Source: Pelomonas sp. Root1444 (lineage in GTDB: Bacteria > Pseudomonadota > Gammaproteobacteria > Burkholderiales > Burkholderiaceae_C). From it: a stretch of DNA of 64,000 nt. Under the pieces are notes generated by a model, which was given only the letters and a program-made list of their open reading frames with translations, was not told the DNA's origin and made no database searches. A program made the translations under genes and the position numbers. This document shows positions 9,002 to 16,046 of this stretch, one piece after another. Positions within the stretch are counted from its first letter, which is position 1. Every line of letters starts with the position of its first letter. The stretch is taken from contig NZ_LMFP01000028.1 in assembly GCF_001426885.1 (NCBI RefSeq), positions 1 through 64,000 of the forward strand. Direction: 5' to 3'.

Positions 9002-9627
9002 GGTTGTTGAGGTTCACCGGTGGCGACTGGCCTTCGCAGCGCGCTGACGATGGCATCTACGTGATCCGCTGTGAGGCCGACGCCGGGCGTGCAAAAGACC
9101 ACGCGACCAAACAGCGGGCACTGGGGGTGCTCGTGAACGGACGTGAGCTGGTCTGCGCTGTTCAGGTCATCAAGCACGACAAACGGTTCGCCTTGGTGAT
9201 GGGTGTTGAGCCAGTGCAGGATCTCAGCTCGCCGCTCGCGGTAAACCCGTTTTGGAATGCATCGCCAGGCGTTTCCTGCATGCAGGTTCTCAGCGACGAA
9301 CTGGAGGCCGCCTCCAACCAACACCATCACCATCTGTTCACGGGACAGGTGTTCGCGCCAAGTGCTGCTGATCACGTACTTCGCGCCCTCTGATCGTCTA
9401 TGGGCCATCGCGAGTGCGTTGCGCGCGGCGGGGCTGAAAAGAGATGCCAGCTCCTGCGAACTGGGTATCTCGCCGCGCCCAAACGCCAGAGATAGGCTCA
9501 AGCAAGCCTCGGCCTGGCCAATGCACAGCACTTCGTCCAAGTCGAGAAAAACCGTTCGACATGGGCTTGCCATGTTGTTGGCCGTGCGCGGGCCGGTCGG
9601 GGTGGCTGCGTCGTCCATCTCGGCCAC
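8998..9627 (-). CDS. HAD-like protein of the HAD_SAK_2 type
   Basis: 209 aa. The HAD motif I is VFLDLDEVL (about residues 27-35), motif II is YVISSTWREH (about residues 83-92) and the acidic motif is PFVVLDDL (about residues 147-154). This set is characteristic of the small HAD domains first described in Swiss-army-knife RNA-repair proteins, often free-standing in conflict islands. Likely activity is phosphatase or hydrolase; the substrate is unknown. The start may be ATG 9627, or an internal ATG that gives MASPCRTVFLDLDE. It follows the 189-aa gene by 2 bp and overlaps the next start by 4 bp, so it lies in the middle of a four-gene operon. Confidence 0.72.
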   Translation of the reverse strand: MAEMDDAATPTGPRTANNMASPCRTVFLDLDEVLCIGQAEACLSLSLAFGRGEIPSSQELASLFSPAARNALAMAHRRSEGAKYVISSTWREHLSREQMVMVLVGGGLQFVAENLHAGNAWRCIPKRVYRERRAEILHWLNTHHQGEPFVVLDDLNSADQLTSVHEHPQCPLFGRVVFCTPGVGLTADHVDAIVSALRRPVATGEPQQP

Positions 9628-9629
9628 GC

Positions 9630-10199
9630 TTACGTGACGCTCTTGCGGGCGCCAGCGCGACGAGAGTGGCGACTGCGAGGCTGCGCCCGCCGCTGGCGCG
9701 TTGTTGCCGGCGGGGAGATGCGCAGGATCAGTTCCTGCTCGATGGGCTCCTGATGGTCAGGCACCATGCCGCAATCGAATTTCTCGCCGGCCGTGTCGGC
9801 CAGCACCACACTGTGTCCAGCGGCTGACCGGCAGCGCCACACCTCACGGATCTCGCGCGAGGTCCATTGGCCGCTCGGTGACTGCCAGGCCGGCATCATG
9901 CAGACAAGGCCCTTGACCCGGCCAGGCTCCAGCGTGCCGAGCAACTCCGCCAGATCGGAATCCCAGGCGATACACAGCGTGCGGGTCAGGGAGCAGTCCG
10001 GATGCTCGGGGTCGATGATCTCCACTGACACGAGGAACCAAGGCGCGTGCAGGGTCAGCTCGACGATGCGCCAGTGCTGGCTGCCCGGATGGGTCAGATC
10101 GGGAGGGAACGGGAACTCGTACTCCGGCTGGGAAACGAACATGTCGCTGTGGCCGTGAACAGTCAGGGGTTCAGCGGCTCGATTGTTGAACTCCAGCAA
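9630..10199 (-). CDS. hypothetical protein, 189 aa
   Basis: First gene of the minus-strand operon 10199-8308. The protein begins MLEFNNRAAEPLTVHGH and has a beta-rich middle (WFLVSVEIIDPEHPDCSLTR) followed by a strongly basic C-terminal tail with several RR/RQRR pairs, which may contact nucleic acid. No known family was recognised. The promoter side is shared with the divergent XRE gene at 10278 and carries a perfect 9-bp-arm dyad (10216-10242), so both directions may be regulated together. Confidence 0.65.
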   Translation of the reverse strand: MLEFNNRAAEPLTVHGHSDMFVSQPEYEFPFPPDLTHPGSQHWRIVELTLHAPWFLVSVEIIDPEHPDCSLTRTLCIAWDSDLAELLGTLEPGRVKGLVCMMPAWQSPSGQWTSREIREVWRCRSAAGHSVVLADTAGEKFDCGMVPDHQEPIEQELILRISPPATTRQRRAQPRSRHSRRAGARKSVT

Positions 10200-10215
10200 A
10201 TTGTTCCGACGGCCT

Positions 10216-10242
10216 CGCCATATCCAAATTCTTGATATGGCG
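10216..10242. promoter_or_regulatory. inverted repeat, likely XRE operator in a divergent promoter
   Basis: CGCCATATC and GATATGGCG are perfect 9-bp arms separated by 9 bp (CAAATTCTT). The site lies between the divergent 189-aa gene (start 10199) and the XRE regulator (start 10278), the expected place for an autoregulatory operator. Which of the three local XRE proteins binds it cannot be read from the sequence. Confidence 0.55.
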
Positions 10243-10277
10243 GCGGGTCAGCTACGGTGCGAAGCTGAGAGAGACCC

Positions 10278-10679
10278 ATGTTCAAAAGTCTGCACAGCCG
10301 TCACAACAAGATTTACCTGGACAAGCTCCGCCAGCTGCGCGAGTCGCGCCAGCTTCGTCAGGCCGACCTCGGCAAGCTGCTGGGCCGCAGCCAAGGATGG
10401 GTGAGCTACGTCGAGTGCGGCGAAACCACCCTCGACATCATCGAGCTGCGCCAGTGGCTCGATGCGCTGGACTACAAGTTCATGCGGTTCGTGAAGGAAC
10501 TCGACGCCGAGCTGCGCGAGCTCGAAAAGCTGCGCCTGCGCAAGCCGCGCCAGCGCCGCCCACGTGGCGCGCTGATCCAGATGTTGCAGGGCGTGCCGCT
10601 CGACAAAGTCCTGCCAACGCCGGCGCCGAACCGCAAGGCAGTCAACAGCAAGGCCACCAAGAGCCGTGTTCAGCGATGA
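10278..10679 (+). CDS. XRE-family helix-turn-helix regulator
   Basis: 133 aa. The XRE HTH spans residues ~13-65: KLRQLRESRQLRQADLGKLL, then GRSQGWVSYVECGETTLDIIELRQWLDAL. The C-terminal part is basic (LRKPRQRRPRG) and could add DNA or RNA contacts. A GAGAGA-type ribosome-binding site lies upstream of ATG 10278. The last bases overlap the start of the BPSL0761-family gene (ATGA), so the two are coupled. The dyad at 10216-10242 is a good candidate for its own operator. Confidence 0.85.
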   Translation: MFKSLHSRHNKIYLDKLRQLRESRQLRQADLGKLLGRSQGWVSYVECGETTLDIIELRQWLDALDYKFMRFVKELDAELRELEKLRLRKPRQRRPRGALIQMLQGVPLDKVLPTPAPNRKAVNSKATKSRVQR

Positions 10680-10975
10680 CCACGACCGAGGAGCGGCGTC
10701 GCAACCTCATCTGGGGACGCGAGACCTTGGAAGAGCTGGCCCAGGACAGCGTCGTGCCACCTGAATGGCGCACTGAAGCGGCCGCCCTGTATGCCGGCTA
10801 TCCAGCCCTCGAGCGGTTGCAGGACAGCGATGACGGCGATCTCAGCCGGCTGCAGGAGGAGCACATGCAGATCCTGTTGGCCGCCAAGTGGCTGTTCATG
10901 CAAGTCCAACATCACGCGTCCAGCACGGAGCAGCGCAAGTACAGCCTACGGGTGGTTCTCAGGCACTTCGTCTGA
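10676..10975 (+). CDS. BPSL0761-family protein
   Basis: 99 aa starting MTTTEERRRNLIWGRETLEELAQD at ATG 10676, in an ATGA overlap with the XRE gene. The opening (ER.R.L.W....LEEL) and the PEWRTEAAALYAGYP segment match BPSL0761-family proteins, a widespread but uncharacterised group in Burkholderiales accessory DNA and mobile elements. The function is unknown. The tight coupling to an XRE regulator suggests joint action or joint control. Confidence 0.7.
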   Translation: MTTTEERRRNLIWGRETLEELAQDSVVPPEWRTEAAALYAGYPALERLQDSDDGDLSRLQEEHMQILLAAKWLFMQVQHHASSTEQRKYSLRVVLRHFV

Positions 10976-10999
10976 GGGGCGGCCGGCCACGGAACTTGC

Positions 11000-11287
11000 C
11001 TATTCGTCGGCCTCGTCAGGGCGCAGCAGGCCGGGCAGCTGATTGCTGCGGATGCGCTTGTCCAGACGCTTCACGAACTTCTCGAGCGTGGTGCCGCAGG
11101 CCTGGCACCACAGCGCCAGTTCGAACACGTCGACCCTTCGCTTGCCGGCCTCGCAACGGCTGACCAGGTCCTGGCCGACACCCAGTGCAGCGGCCAGCTC
11201 GCGTTGGCTCCAGCCTTTTTTCTCCCGGAGCTCCTTGAACTCCTCGAGGAAGAGCGCGTATTTGTCGTTGTGAAGCGGGCTTCTCAT
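11000..11287 (-). CDS. XRE-family helix-turn-helix regulator
   Basis: 95 aa, nearly all HTH: FKELREKKGWSQRELAAALG, then VGQDLVSRCEAGKRRVDVFELALWCQACG (residues ~15-65). A short basic/acidic tail follows. It is convergent with the BPSL0761-family gene, with a 24-bp gap. The protein resembles the other two XRE regulators of the cluster in its DVFEL/DIIEL helix, so they may be paralogues recognising related dyads. Its 5' side opens onto a ~345-bp stretch without a gene. Confidence 0.8.
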   Translation of the reverse strand: MRSPLHNDKYALFLEEFKELREKKGWSQRELAAALGVGQDLVSRCEAGKRRVDVFELALWCQACGTTLEKFVKRLDKRIRSNQLPGLLRPDEADE

Positions 11288-11631
11288 CCAGCAGCGGTTG
11301 CTTGTGCAACCGGGCAGGATCAGAGAGATGTCGAAATATGGGAAAACGCCATCAAACCCAGAGCGTTGGCGGCAGTTGATAGCCGATCCCGCCGGCTGCG
11401 TGACAGCGGCTCACGGTAGGTCTGGTGGCATGGGCTTGCGACTACCAAGGTTGGCAGCCTGACTTGGCCATTTCCTGTTTTTCTCAAAAATGCGGGGGAA
11501 ATTCGGCCAAGAATCAATGACTTAGCGCTCGCCCACAGAGGCGTCCATTTATTTTTTTCTCAGTTGCCGACGAAATTCGGCTTCCAGGAGAGTGCTCTGC
11601 GCGCGTCGCCGCAAATTTCCCGCGCGGGAAA
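11288..11631. other. gene-free stretch between XRE gene and 116-aa gene
   Basis: About 340 bp with no convincing gene. It is AT-richer than its neighbours around 11460-11570, with runs of A and T. GCCGA/TCGGC arms flank a short AT spacer near 11566-11583, GAAATTCGGC occurs twice, and a perfect palindrome lies at the right end. It may hold promoters for the minus-strand XRE gene and protein-binding sites. No att site or origin could be proven. Confidence 0.4.
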
Positions 11632-11632
11632 T
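11615..11632. repeat. 18-bp perfect palindrome
   Basis: ATTTCCCGCGCGGGAAAT reads the same on both strands. It sits at the stop codon of the 116-aa gene (11632) with no T-run, so it is not a normal terminator. A 14-bp palindrome TTTCGCGCGCGAAA lies inside the same gene at 11884-11897. Either could be a site for a KfrA/ParB-like or XRE protein, which is inference. Confidence 0.5.
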
Positions 11633-11982
11633 CAGCCCTGGAGTTGGCTGAGCGCGGCGTAGATGCGTGAGGCCAGGTCCACGATCAGATGGACTGCCGT
11701 GCGGGTGGTTGGGTCGACGCGTGAACCCGCAAGCGCCGCGGCTGTCAGCCGACACGCGCTGGTCACCCGCTCGGCGGCCTCCACGATCTCCGCGTCATGC
11801 CGCTCCATGGCAACGGTCAGGCGCAGCACCTGCAACTGCTGGTCGACCTCGGCCAGATGGCCAGCCAGCTGGCGCTGCCAAGGTTTCGCGCGCGAAAGTC
11901 CCGACTTCAGCAGCGTGACCAGCTCATGCAAATCGCGGATGAGTCTGGCCAGACTGGCAAGAACGGACGGATCCAGCTGCAT
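11632..11982 (-). CDS. hypothetical helical protein, 116 aa
   Basis: A helix-rich protein with many Leu heptads (RLIRDLHELVTLLKSGL, AEVDQQLQVLRLTVAMER), likely coiled-coil or a helical bundle. No family was recognised. I prefer ATG 11982 (MQLDPSVLASL) to the in-frame ATG 39 bp upstream. The upstream choice would put the first codons inside a dyad (12011-12028) that looks like an operator shared with the divergent XRE gene at 12063. Confidence 0.6.
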   Translation of the reverse strand: MQLDPSVLASLARLIRDLHELVTLLKSGLSRAKPWQRQLAGHLAEVDQQLQVLRLTVAMERHDAEIVEAAERVTSACRLTAAALAGSRVDPTTRTAVHLIVDLASRIYAALSQLQG

Positions 11983-12010
11983 GTCGATCAGTCGTGCGCC
12001 ATCCAGAATA

Positions 12011-12028
12011 TGTCGTTCCAAGACGACA
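12011..12028. promoter_or_regulatory. short dyad in divergent promoter region
   Basis: TGTCGT and ACGACA arms with a 6-bp spacer (TCCAAG) lie between the divergent 116-aa gene and the XRE/HipB-like gene at 12063. A plausible autoregulatory operator; no clear -35/-10 pair is visible. Confidence 0.4.
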
Positions 12029-12062
12029 CGACCCGTACCGCTTCCCGGGCAGGTGCCTGATC

Positions 12063-12338
12063 ATGTCGTCCATGAACGACATCGTGCGCATCCCGGCCGA
12101 TCTGGGGCCAATGCTCAAGCGGGCGCGGAAAGCGGCTGGCCTCAGCATCACAGACGTGGCCGCCAAGGCCGGTCGGGTCCGCGATGTGATCTATCGCCTG
12201 GAGTCTGGACACGACACATCGGTGGCCTCGCTCTTCGCTGTGCTGTCGGTGTTGCAGCTCAACATCCGACTGGAGCCGGCGCGCATGCCGACCCTCGAAG
12301 AAGTTAAGGAGCGCTTCGGAGCCGACGAAGACGAATGA
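12063..12338 (+). CDS. XRE/HipB-like helix-turn-helix protein
   Basis: 91 aa starting MSSMNDIVRIPADLGPML at ATG 12063. The HTH is KRARKAAGLSITDVAAKAG, then RVRDVIYRLESGHDTSVASLFAVLSVL (residues ~17-65), the HipB-like layout. A short acidic tail follows, and no HipA kinase is nearby. It is divergent from the 116-aa helical protein, which might be its partner. It ends 57 bp before the 3' end of the convergent KfrA-like gene. Confidence 0.8.
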   Translation: MSSMNDIVRIPADLGPMLKRARKAAGLSITDVAAKAGRVRDVIYRLESGHDTSVASLFAVLSVLQLNIRLEPARMPTLEEVKERFGADEDE

Positions 12339-12394
12339 CGTCGAGCGCCAGGCGCCAGGCCAAGCCGCGGACCTCCCAGCTGTAGCAGGCAAGC

Positions 12395-13426
12395 TCACGA
12401 TCCGCTGGGCTTGCGACGGCTCTTGGCCGGCGTTTCAGAGCCCGTCGTGCGCGGCGTCAACCTCTCGACCATCGCCCTGAGGGTCTGGGCCTCGGCTTCG
12501 TGCCTTGCCCCCGCCTGCTGGGTTTCGTTGAGCCTCTGGCGAAGCTCGGCGGCCTCGCGTTCCAGCGTCTCCTGGCTTTCCAGCGCACGAGCCAGCGCCG
12601 TGCTCTTGGCGCTCAGCTCCATCTGCGCTCGGGTGGTCGCTTCAGCCTGTTCCAGGGACCGCTGACGTTCACGGCCCTCTGCCTCAGCCAACTTGTCGCG
12701 CAGGCCCTCGGCGGCCTTGTCGGCCCGTGCCCGCGCTTGACGCTCCTGATCGATCTCCAGGAGCGCCCGGCGCTCGGCCGCGCCAGCGCGCTCCTGCGCT
12801 GCCTCGATGTCACCTCGTGCCTTGGCCAAATCCGCGCTGAAGGCTTCTTGGTGGCGCTGCAGCTGGATCCGGGCCTGTTCGATCTGGGCCTGCATTTCCT
12901 GCGCGCGGCCCTGCGCGCCGGCGTGGGCGCGACGCTCGGCTTCCAGGTCAGCCTGCACGGCGCGGAGGGCTTCGTCACGCTGGGCAATCTCACCACGCAG
13001 TTGCGCCATGGAATCCTGGGCCTCAAGGACGGCCTGCTCGGCGGTTGCCTGGGCCTCGCGAGCCCGCTCGGCATCGGCCTGCAACTCGAGCCGTGCCCCA
13101 GCGAGTTCGGACCTGGCAACTTCTGACGCCTGGCGCCATAGGGCCGCAATGGCCTCGGCCGCCGTCGCTTTCACTTCGTCCGGCAGATCTGGATGCTCGA
13201 TGTCGACACGTGCCTTGTGACGGAGGTCGTCCCAGAACTTGCCCACTTCTTCGGTCGGTACGTTCATCGACCCGCGCCGCACATACTGGTAAAGCTTGTT
13301 GGCGGTTGGCGTGATCCCGAACCTGAAGAACAGCAATGCGCAGACCTCGCGGTACAAGGCTCGCGTATCGCTGAATTTGGCCTTCAGGAGTTCCACTTCG
13401 GCCAGGATCTCGGATTCGGTGCTCAT
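12395..13426 (-). CDS. KfrA-like DNA-binding coiled-coil protein (TnpT-like)
   Basis: 343 aa. Residues ~1-115 carry a KfrA N-terminal-type DNA-binding domain (EVCALLFFRFGITPTANKLY, then GSMNVPTEEVGKFWDDLR). Residues ~120-320 form an unbroken Ala/Glu/Gln/Arg-rich coiled coil. The tail is basic (KSRRKPSGS). KfrA proteins bind their own promoter on plasmids. In Tn4651-type Tn3 transposons a similar protein, TnpT, is divergent from the tyrosine recombinase TnpS and helps cointegrate resolution. The same order is seen here with the recombinase at 13531. The start is ATG 13426. Confidence 0.8.
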   Translation of the reverse strand: MSTESEILAEVELLKAKFSDTRALYREVCALLFFRFGITPTANKLYQYVRRGSMNVPTEEVGKFWDDLRHKARVDIEHPDLPDEVKATAAEAIAALWRQASEVARSELAGARLELQADAERAREAQATAEQAVLEAQDSMAQLRGEIAQRDEALRAVQADLEAERRAHAGAQGRAQEMQAQIEQARIQLQRHQEAFSADLAKARGDIEAAQERAGAAERRALLEIDQERQARARADKAAEGLRDKLAEAEGRERQRSLEQAEATTRAQMELSAKSTALARALESQETLEREAAELRQRLNETQQAGARHEAEAQTLRAMVERLTPRTTGSETPAKSRRKPSGS

Positions 13427-13478
13427 GGCGTTGATAGTACGGCGTAATACGTTAGATATCCAATCCCCATAACAGGAC

Positions 13479-13506
13479 TTTTGACATTATTGGTATAGTG
13501 TCAAAA
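13479..13506. promoter_or_regulatory. 28-bp 11-6-11 core-like recombination site (putative res)
   Basis: Left arm TTTTGACATTA and right arm TAGTGTCAAAA are inverted copies matching at 10 of 11 positions (outer 8 perfect), around a 6-bp spacer TTGGTA. This is the geometry of tyrosine-recombinase core sites such as dif. The site lies between the divergent KfrA/TnpT-like gene and the tyrosine recombinase gene, where the resolution site of Tn4651-type elements is found. An operator role is the alternative. Confidence 0.6.
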
Positions 13507-13530
13507 AGCTCTGAAAAGCGGTCGAACGAA

Positions 13531-14763
13531 ATGCGTGAGTCCGAAAAACCGCCTTCGACGGATGCGCTGGCTCTCGCCGAACTCGCGCCGCTCGGCGAAA
13601 TCGTCGTGCTCGATGGCTTGTCAGGTCGAGACGGCACGAATCGCTCGCACTCAGGCCATCAGCAGATTTCTGCGACCACCGACCAGGAAGCTGTGCTGGC
13701 GTGGTTGGCCCGGTTCGCTGACAGCGCCAACACGCTGGCGAACAGCCGCCGCGAGGCTGAACGCCTGCTGCTGTGGAGCATCAGCGAGCGAGCAAAGCCG
13801 CTGTCATCGCTGGCTCACGAAGACCTGCTGATGTACCGGCGCTTCCTGGCCAATCCGTTGCCGGCCGAGCGGTGGGTGATGCCGCAGGGACGAAGGCTGC
13901 CAAGGCGCAATCCCGCCTGGCGGCCGTTTGCCGGCCCGCTGTCAGAAGCAAGCATCCGCCAGTCCATGATCGTGCTGAACTCAATGTTCACCTGGCTGGT
14001 GGAGGCCGGATACCTGGCCGGCAACCCCATGGCGCTGAGCCGTCGCCGGCGAAAGGCGCCACCACCACGCGTGACGCGTTTCCTGGAGGCCGACCTCTGG
14101 GATGCCGTCCGCCAGACCATCACGGCCCTGCCGCAGGAATCGCCCCGCCAGCGCGCGGTTTACTCGCGTGCGCGGTGGCTCTTCACGCTCCTCTTCCTGG
14201 GCGGCCTGCGGATTTCGGAGGTCGTTGGGAACGGCATGGGTGACTTCTTCATGCGCTCGGACGCCAAGACCGGTGAGCAACGTTGGTGGCTGCAGGTGCT
14301 TGGCAAGGGCGAGAAGGAGCGACTCGTGCCAGCCACCACCGAACTCATGGTCGAGTTGATGGCGTACCGGCGCTCATTGGAGCTGAGCGACCTTCCGCCG
14401 CCAGACGAGCCATCCCCAATGCTGTTCCCTGTGGCGTGGCTCCGGTCCAAGCATCCGACGCCGGCCTGGCCCCGGCCCATGACGCGCAGCGCGGTGCATG
14501 GCATCGTCAAGGAGGTCTTCGAATTGGCTGCCGAGCGATGGCTGAAGGACGGCCGCGGCGAGGCCCAGGCCGAGAAGCTGCGCTCGGCGTCATCACACTG
14601 GCTGCGCCACACCGCTGGCAGCAACTTGGCCAACGGGATTGAGCTGCACCACGTGCGCGACACGCTGGGCCACGCAACGATTGCGACGACGAGCATCTAC
14701 GTGCACGGTGAGGACGATGCCCGACACGCGGCGGTCAGCTCTGCACACCGGATTAGCTGGTAG
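13531..14763 (+). CDS. tyrosine recombinase (TnpS-like integrase/resolvase)
   Basis: 410 aa. A SAM-like core-binding domain covers about residues 45-160 and the catalytic domain about 180-405. Catalytic residues visible: R in LLFLGGLRISEVV, K in GKGEKERLVP, the HWLRH box (HxxR), LGHATIATT (H), and Tyr in TSIYVH. All are present, so it should be active. It cuts and joins via a 3'-phosphotyrosine link. I chose ATG 13531. A GTG start at 13498 is possible but lies inside the 28-bp core-like site. Divergence from the KfrA-like gene suggests TnpS-type cointegrate resolution rather than phage-type integration. Confidence 0.88.
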   Translation: MRESEKPPSTDALALAELAPLGEIVVLDGLSGRDGTNRSHSGHQQISATTDQEAVLAWLARFADSANTLANSRREAERLLLWSISERAKPLSSLAHEDLLMYRRFLANPLPAERWVMPQGRRLPRRNPAWRPFAGPLSEASIRQSMIVLNSMFTWLVEAGYLAGNPMALSRRRRKAPPPRVTRFLEADLWDAVRQTITALPQESPRQRAVYSRARWLFTLLFLGGLRISEVVGNGMGDFFMRSDAKTGEQRWWLQVLGKGEKERLVPATTELMVELMAYRRSLELSDLPPPDEPSPMLFPVAWLRSKHPTPAWPRPMTRSAVHGIVKEVFELAAERWLKDGRGEAQAEKLRSASSHWLRHTAGSNLANGIELHHVRDTLGHATIATTSIYVHGEDDARHAAVSSAHRISW

Positions 14764-14784
14764 GCCTGTCAGGCCGGACTGCGG

Positions 14785-15957
14785 CTATCCAGGGTCGGCG
14801 CCGCCTTGCTGGCCGGCAGCCCACGCGCCGTAGGCGGCCTTCAATTCCGCTTTGATGTCGTCGACCTGCTCGACCACGGGCCGGGCGTCGGTTCGCACGG
14901 CCGCCACATGCCGAGCTGAATTGATGACTTGCCACGCCGGGTAGTCGTGAAATGGGTTCAGACCGATCAGGTTGCCTTCAAGGCCGCTCGTCGACGGCGC
15001 AAGGCCTGCCAAAAGCGCAAAGGCCGCGCCAGCTCGGTCGGCGTCCCATTCGTTGAGGTACAGCAGCAAGGAACTCAGGGCCAGCAAGGCATGGCCCGCG
15101 GCTCCCCAGTCGGAAACATGCCCTCGGAACAACGTAGGTGGCTTGGTGGCGGCGACCTTGAAGACGTAGCCCGCCGCGAACCCCGCAACCAGGATGACCG
15201 CCTCGTACTTTTCCCGCAGCACAGACGGGTCCAACACAGTTGCCCCCGCATGCTGTTCCAACAGCTGCAATGGCCGCTTGAGCGTGCTGCGCCTGAAATG
15301 GACGCGGAACTGGACGGCCTTGAAGAGGTGCTTGTTTCGGCTCTTCCACTCTCGGTTCGCAGCCCGGTCCCAATCGAACCCAGGCAGACGCCCGTGCTCG
15401 GGGCTGAACGGCAACTGATCCGGAGACCAGCCTTCCTCAGTCGCCTGCATGTCCGCGCACCATTGCAGCAGCGCCGGCGTGACGTCCAGCGTTACCGCGT
15501 GCCGAGCGCGCTCTTCCAGGAACCACAGCCGCATCTCACGCATGTCCCCCTGCGTGAACATGCCGCCTTGAATGCCACGGCAGACCAGGTCCCGAACGGC
15601 GCGCGTCAAGGCGGATCGGTCGCTGGCGAAGCTGGCCAGATAGTCGTTGCGCCGCTCCTTGCCCTCCTCGACAAAGTCGCAGAGGGGATGGTGGGGGTTG
15701 GCGCCGCCTGCTGTCCCGAAGCGGAAATGCGCCTGGCCCACAGGCTTGCCGTTCGCTCGAGACAGAGCGCCCCGAACAAGGAGCGCTCCGCGCGCGCGAC
15801 AACCGCTGCACTCGATGTCACGGGTCGCCTTTGCCCGAAGTTCATCGGGCATCGCGAGGAGCTGCGGATCCGCTTGGGGCGAGTACGCGTTCAGCGCCAG
15901 CCACTGTTCAAGGTCCAGTTCGCGCTTGGCTTCGTTGGAATACGCAGTGATCGGCAT
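14785..15957 (-). CDS. hypothetical protein with N-terminal Cys/His cluster, 390 aa
   Basis: Residues ~49-95 contain CSGCRARGALL and then GGANPHHPLCDF, a CxxC...HH..C set suited to zinc. The rest is helical with many Trp/Arg and no recognised motif, though a mildly hydrophobic stretch occurs near residues 255-300 (LVAGFAAGYVF). It is divergent from the PD-(D/E)XK-like protein gene across ~90 bp, so the two may form one module. I do not recognise the family. The Cys/His region vaguely recalls nucleic-acid-processing proteins, which is a guess. Confidence 0.65.
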   Translation of the reverse strand: MPITAYSNEAKRELDLEQWLALNAYSPQADPQLLAMPDELRAKATRDIECSGCRARGALLVRGALSRANGKPVGQAHFRFGTAGGANPHHPLCDFVEEGKERRNDYLASFASDRSALTRAVRDLVCRGIQGGMFTQGDMREMRLWFLEERARHAVTLDVTPALLQWCADMQATEEGWSPDQLPFSPEHGRLPGFDWDRAANREWKSRNKHLFKAVQFRVHFRRSTLKRPLQLLEQHAGATVLDPSVLREKYEAVILVAGFAAGYVFKVAATKPPTLFRGHVSDWGAAGHALLALSSLLLYLNEWDADRAGAAFALLAGLAPSTSGLEGNLIGLNPFHDYPAWQVINSARHVAAVRTDARPVVEQVDDIKAELKAAYGAWAAGQQGGADPG

Positions 15958-16046
15958 CGCTCCCTCCCATGCTTTATTGGCGCCGCGCTGTCGGCGGCGT
16001 TCGGCGATTATCCGAAGGCAATCGGAGCGACCACAGGGAGAGTTTT

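Noticed and set aside
13480-13506. Simple sigma-70 promoter TTGACA...TATAGT before the recombinase
   Set aside because: The spacing of only 7 bp is too short; the bases are better explained as arms of the 11-6-11 site.
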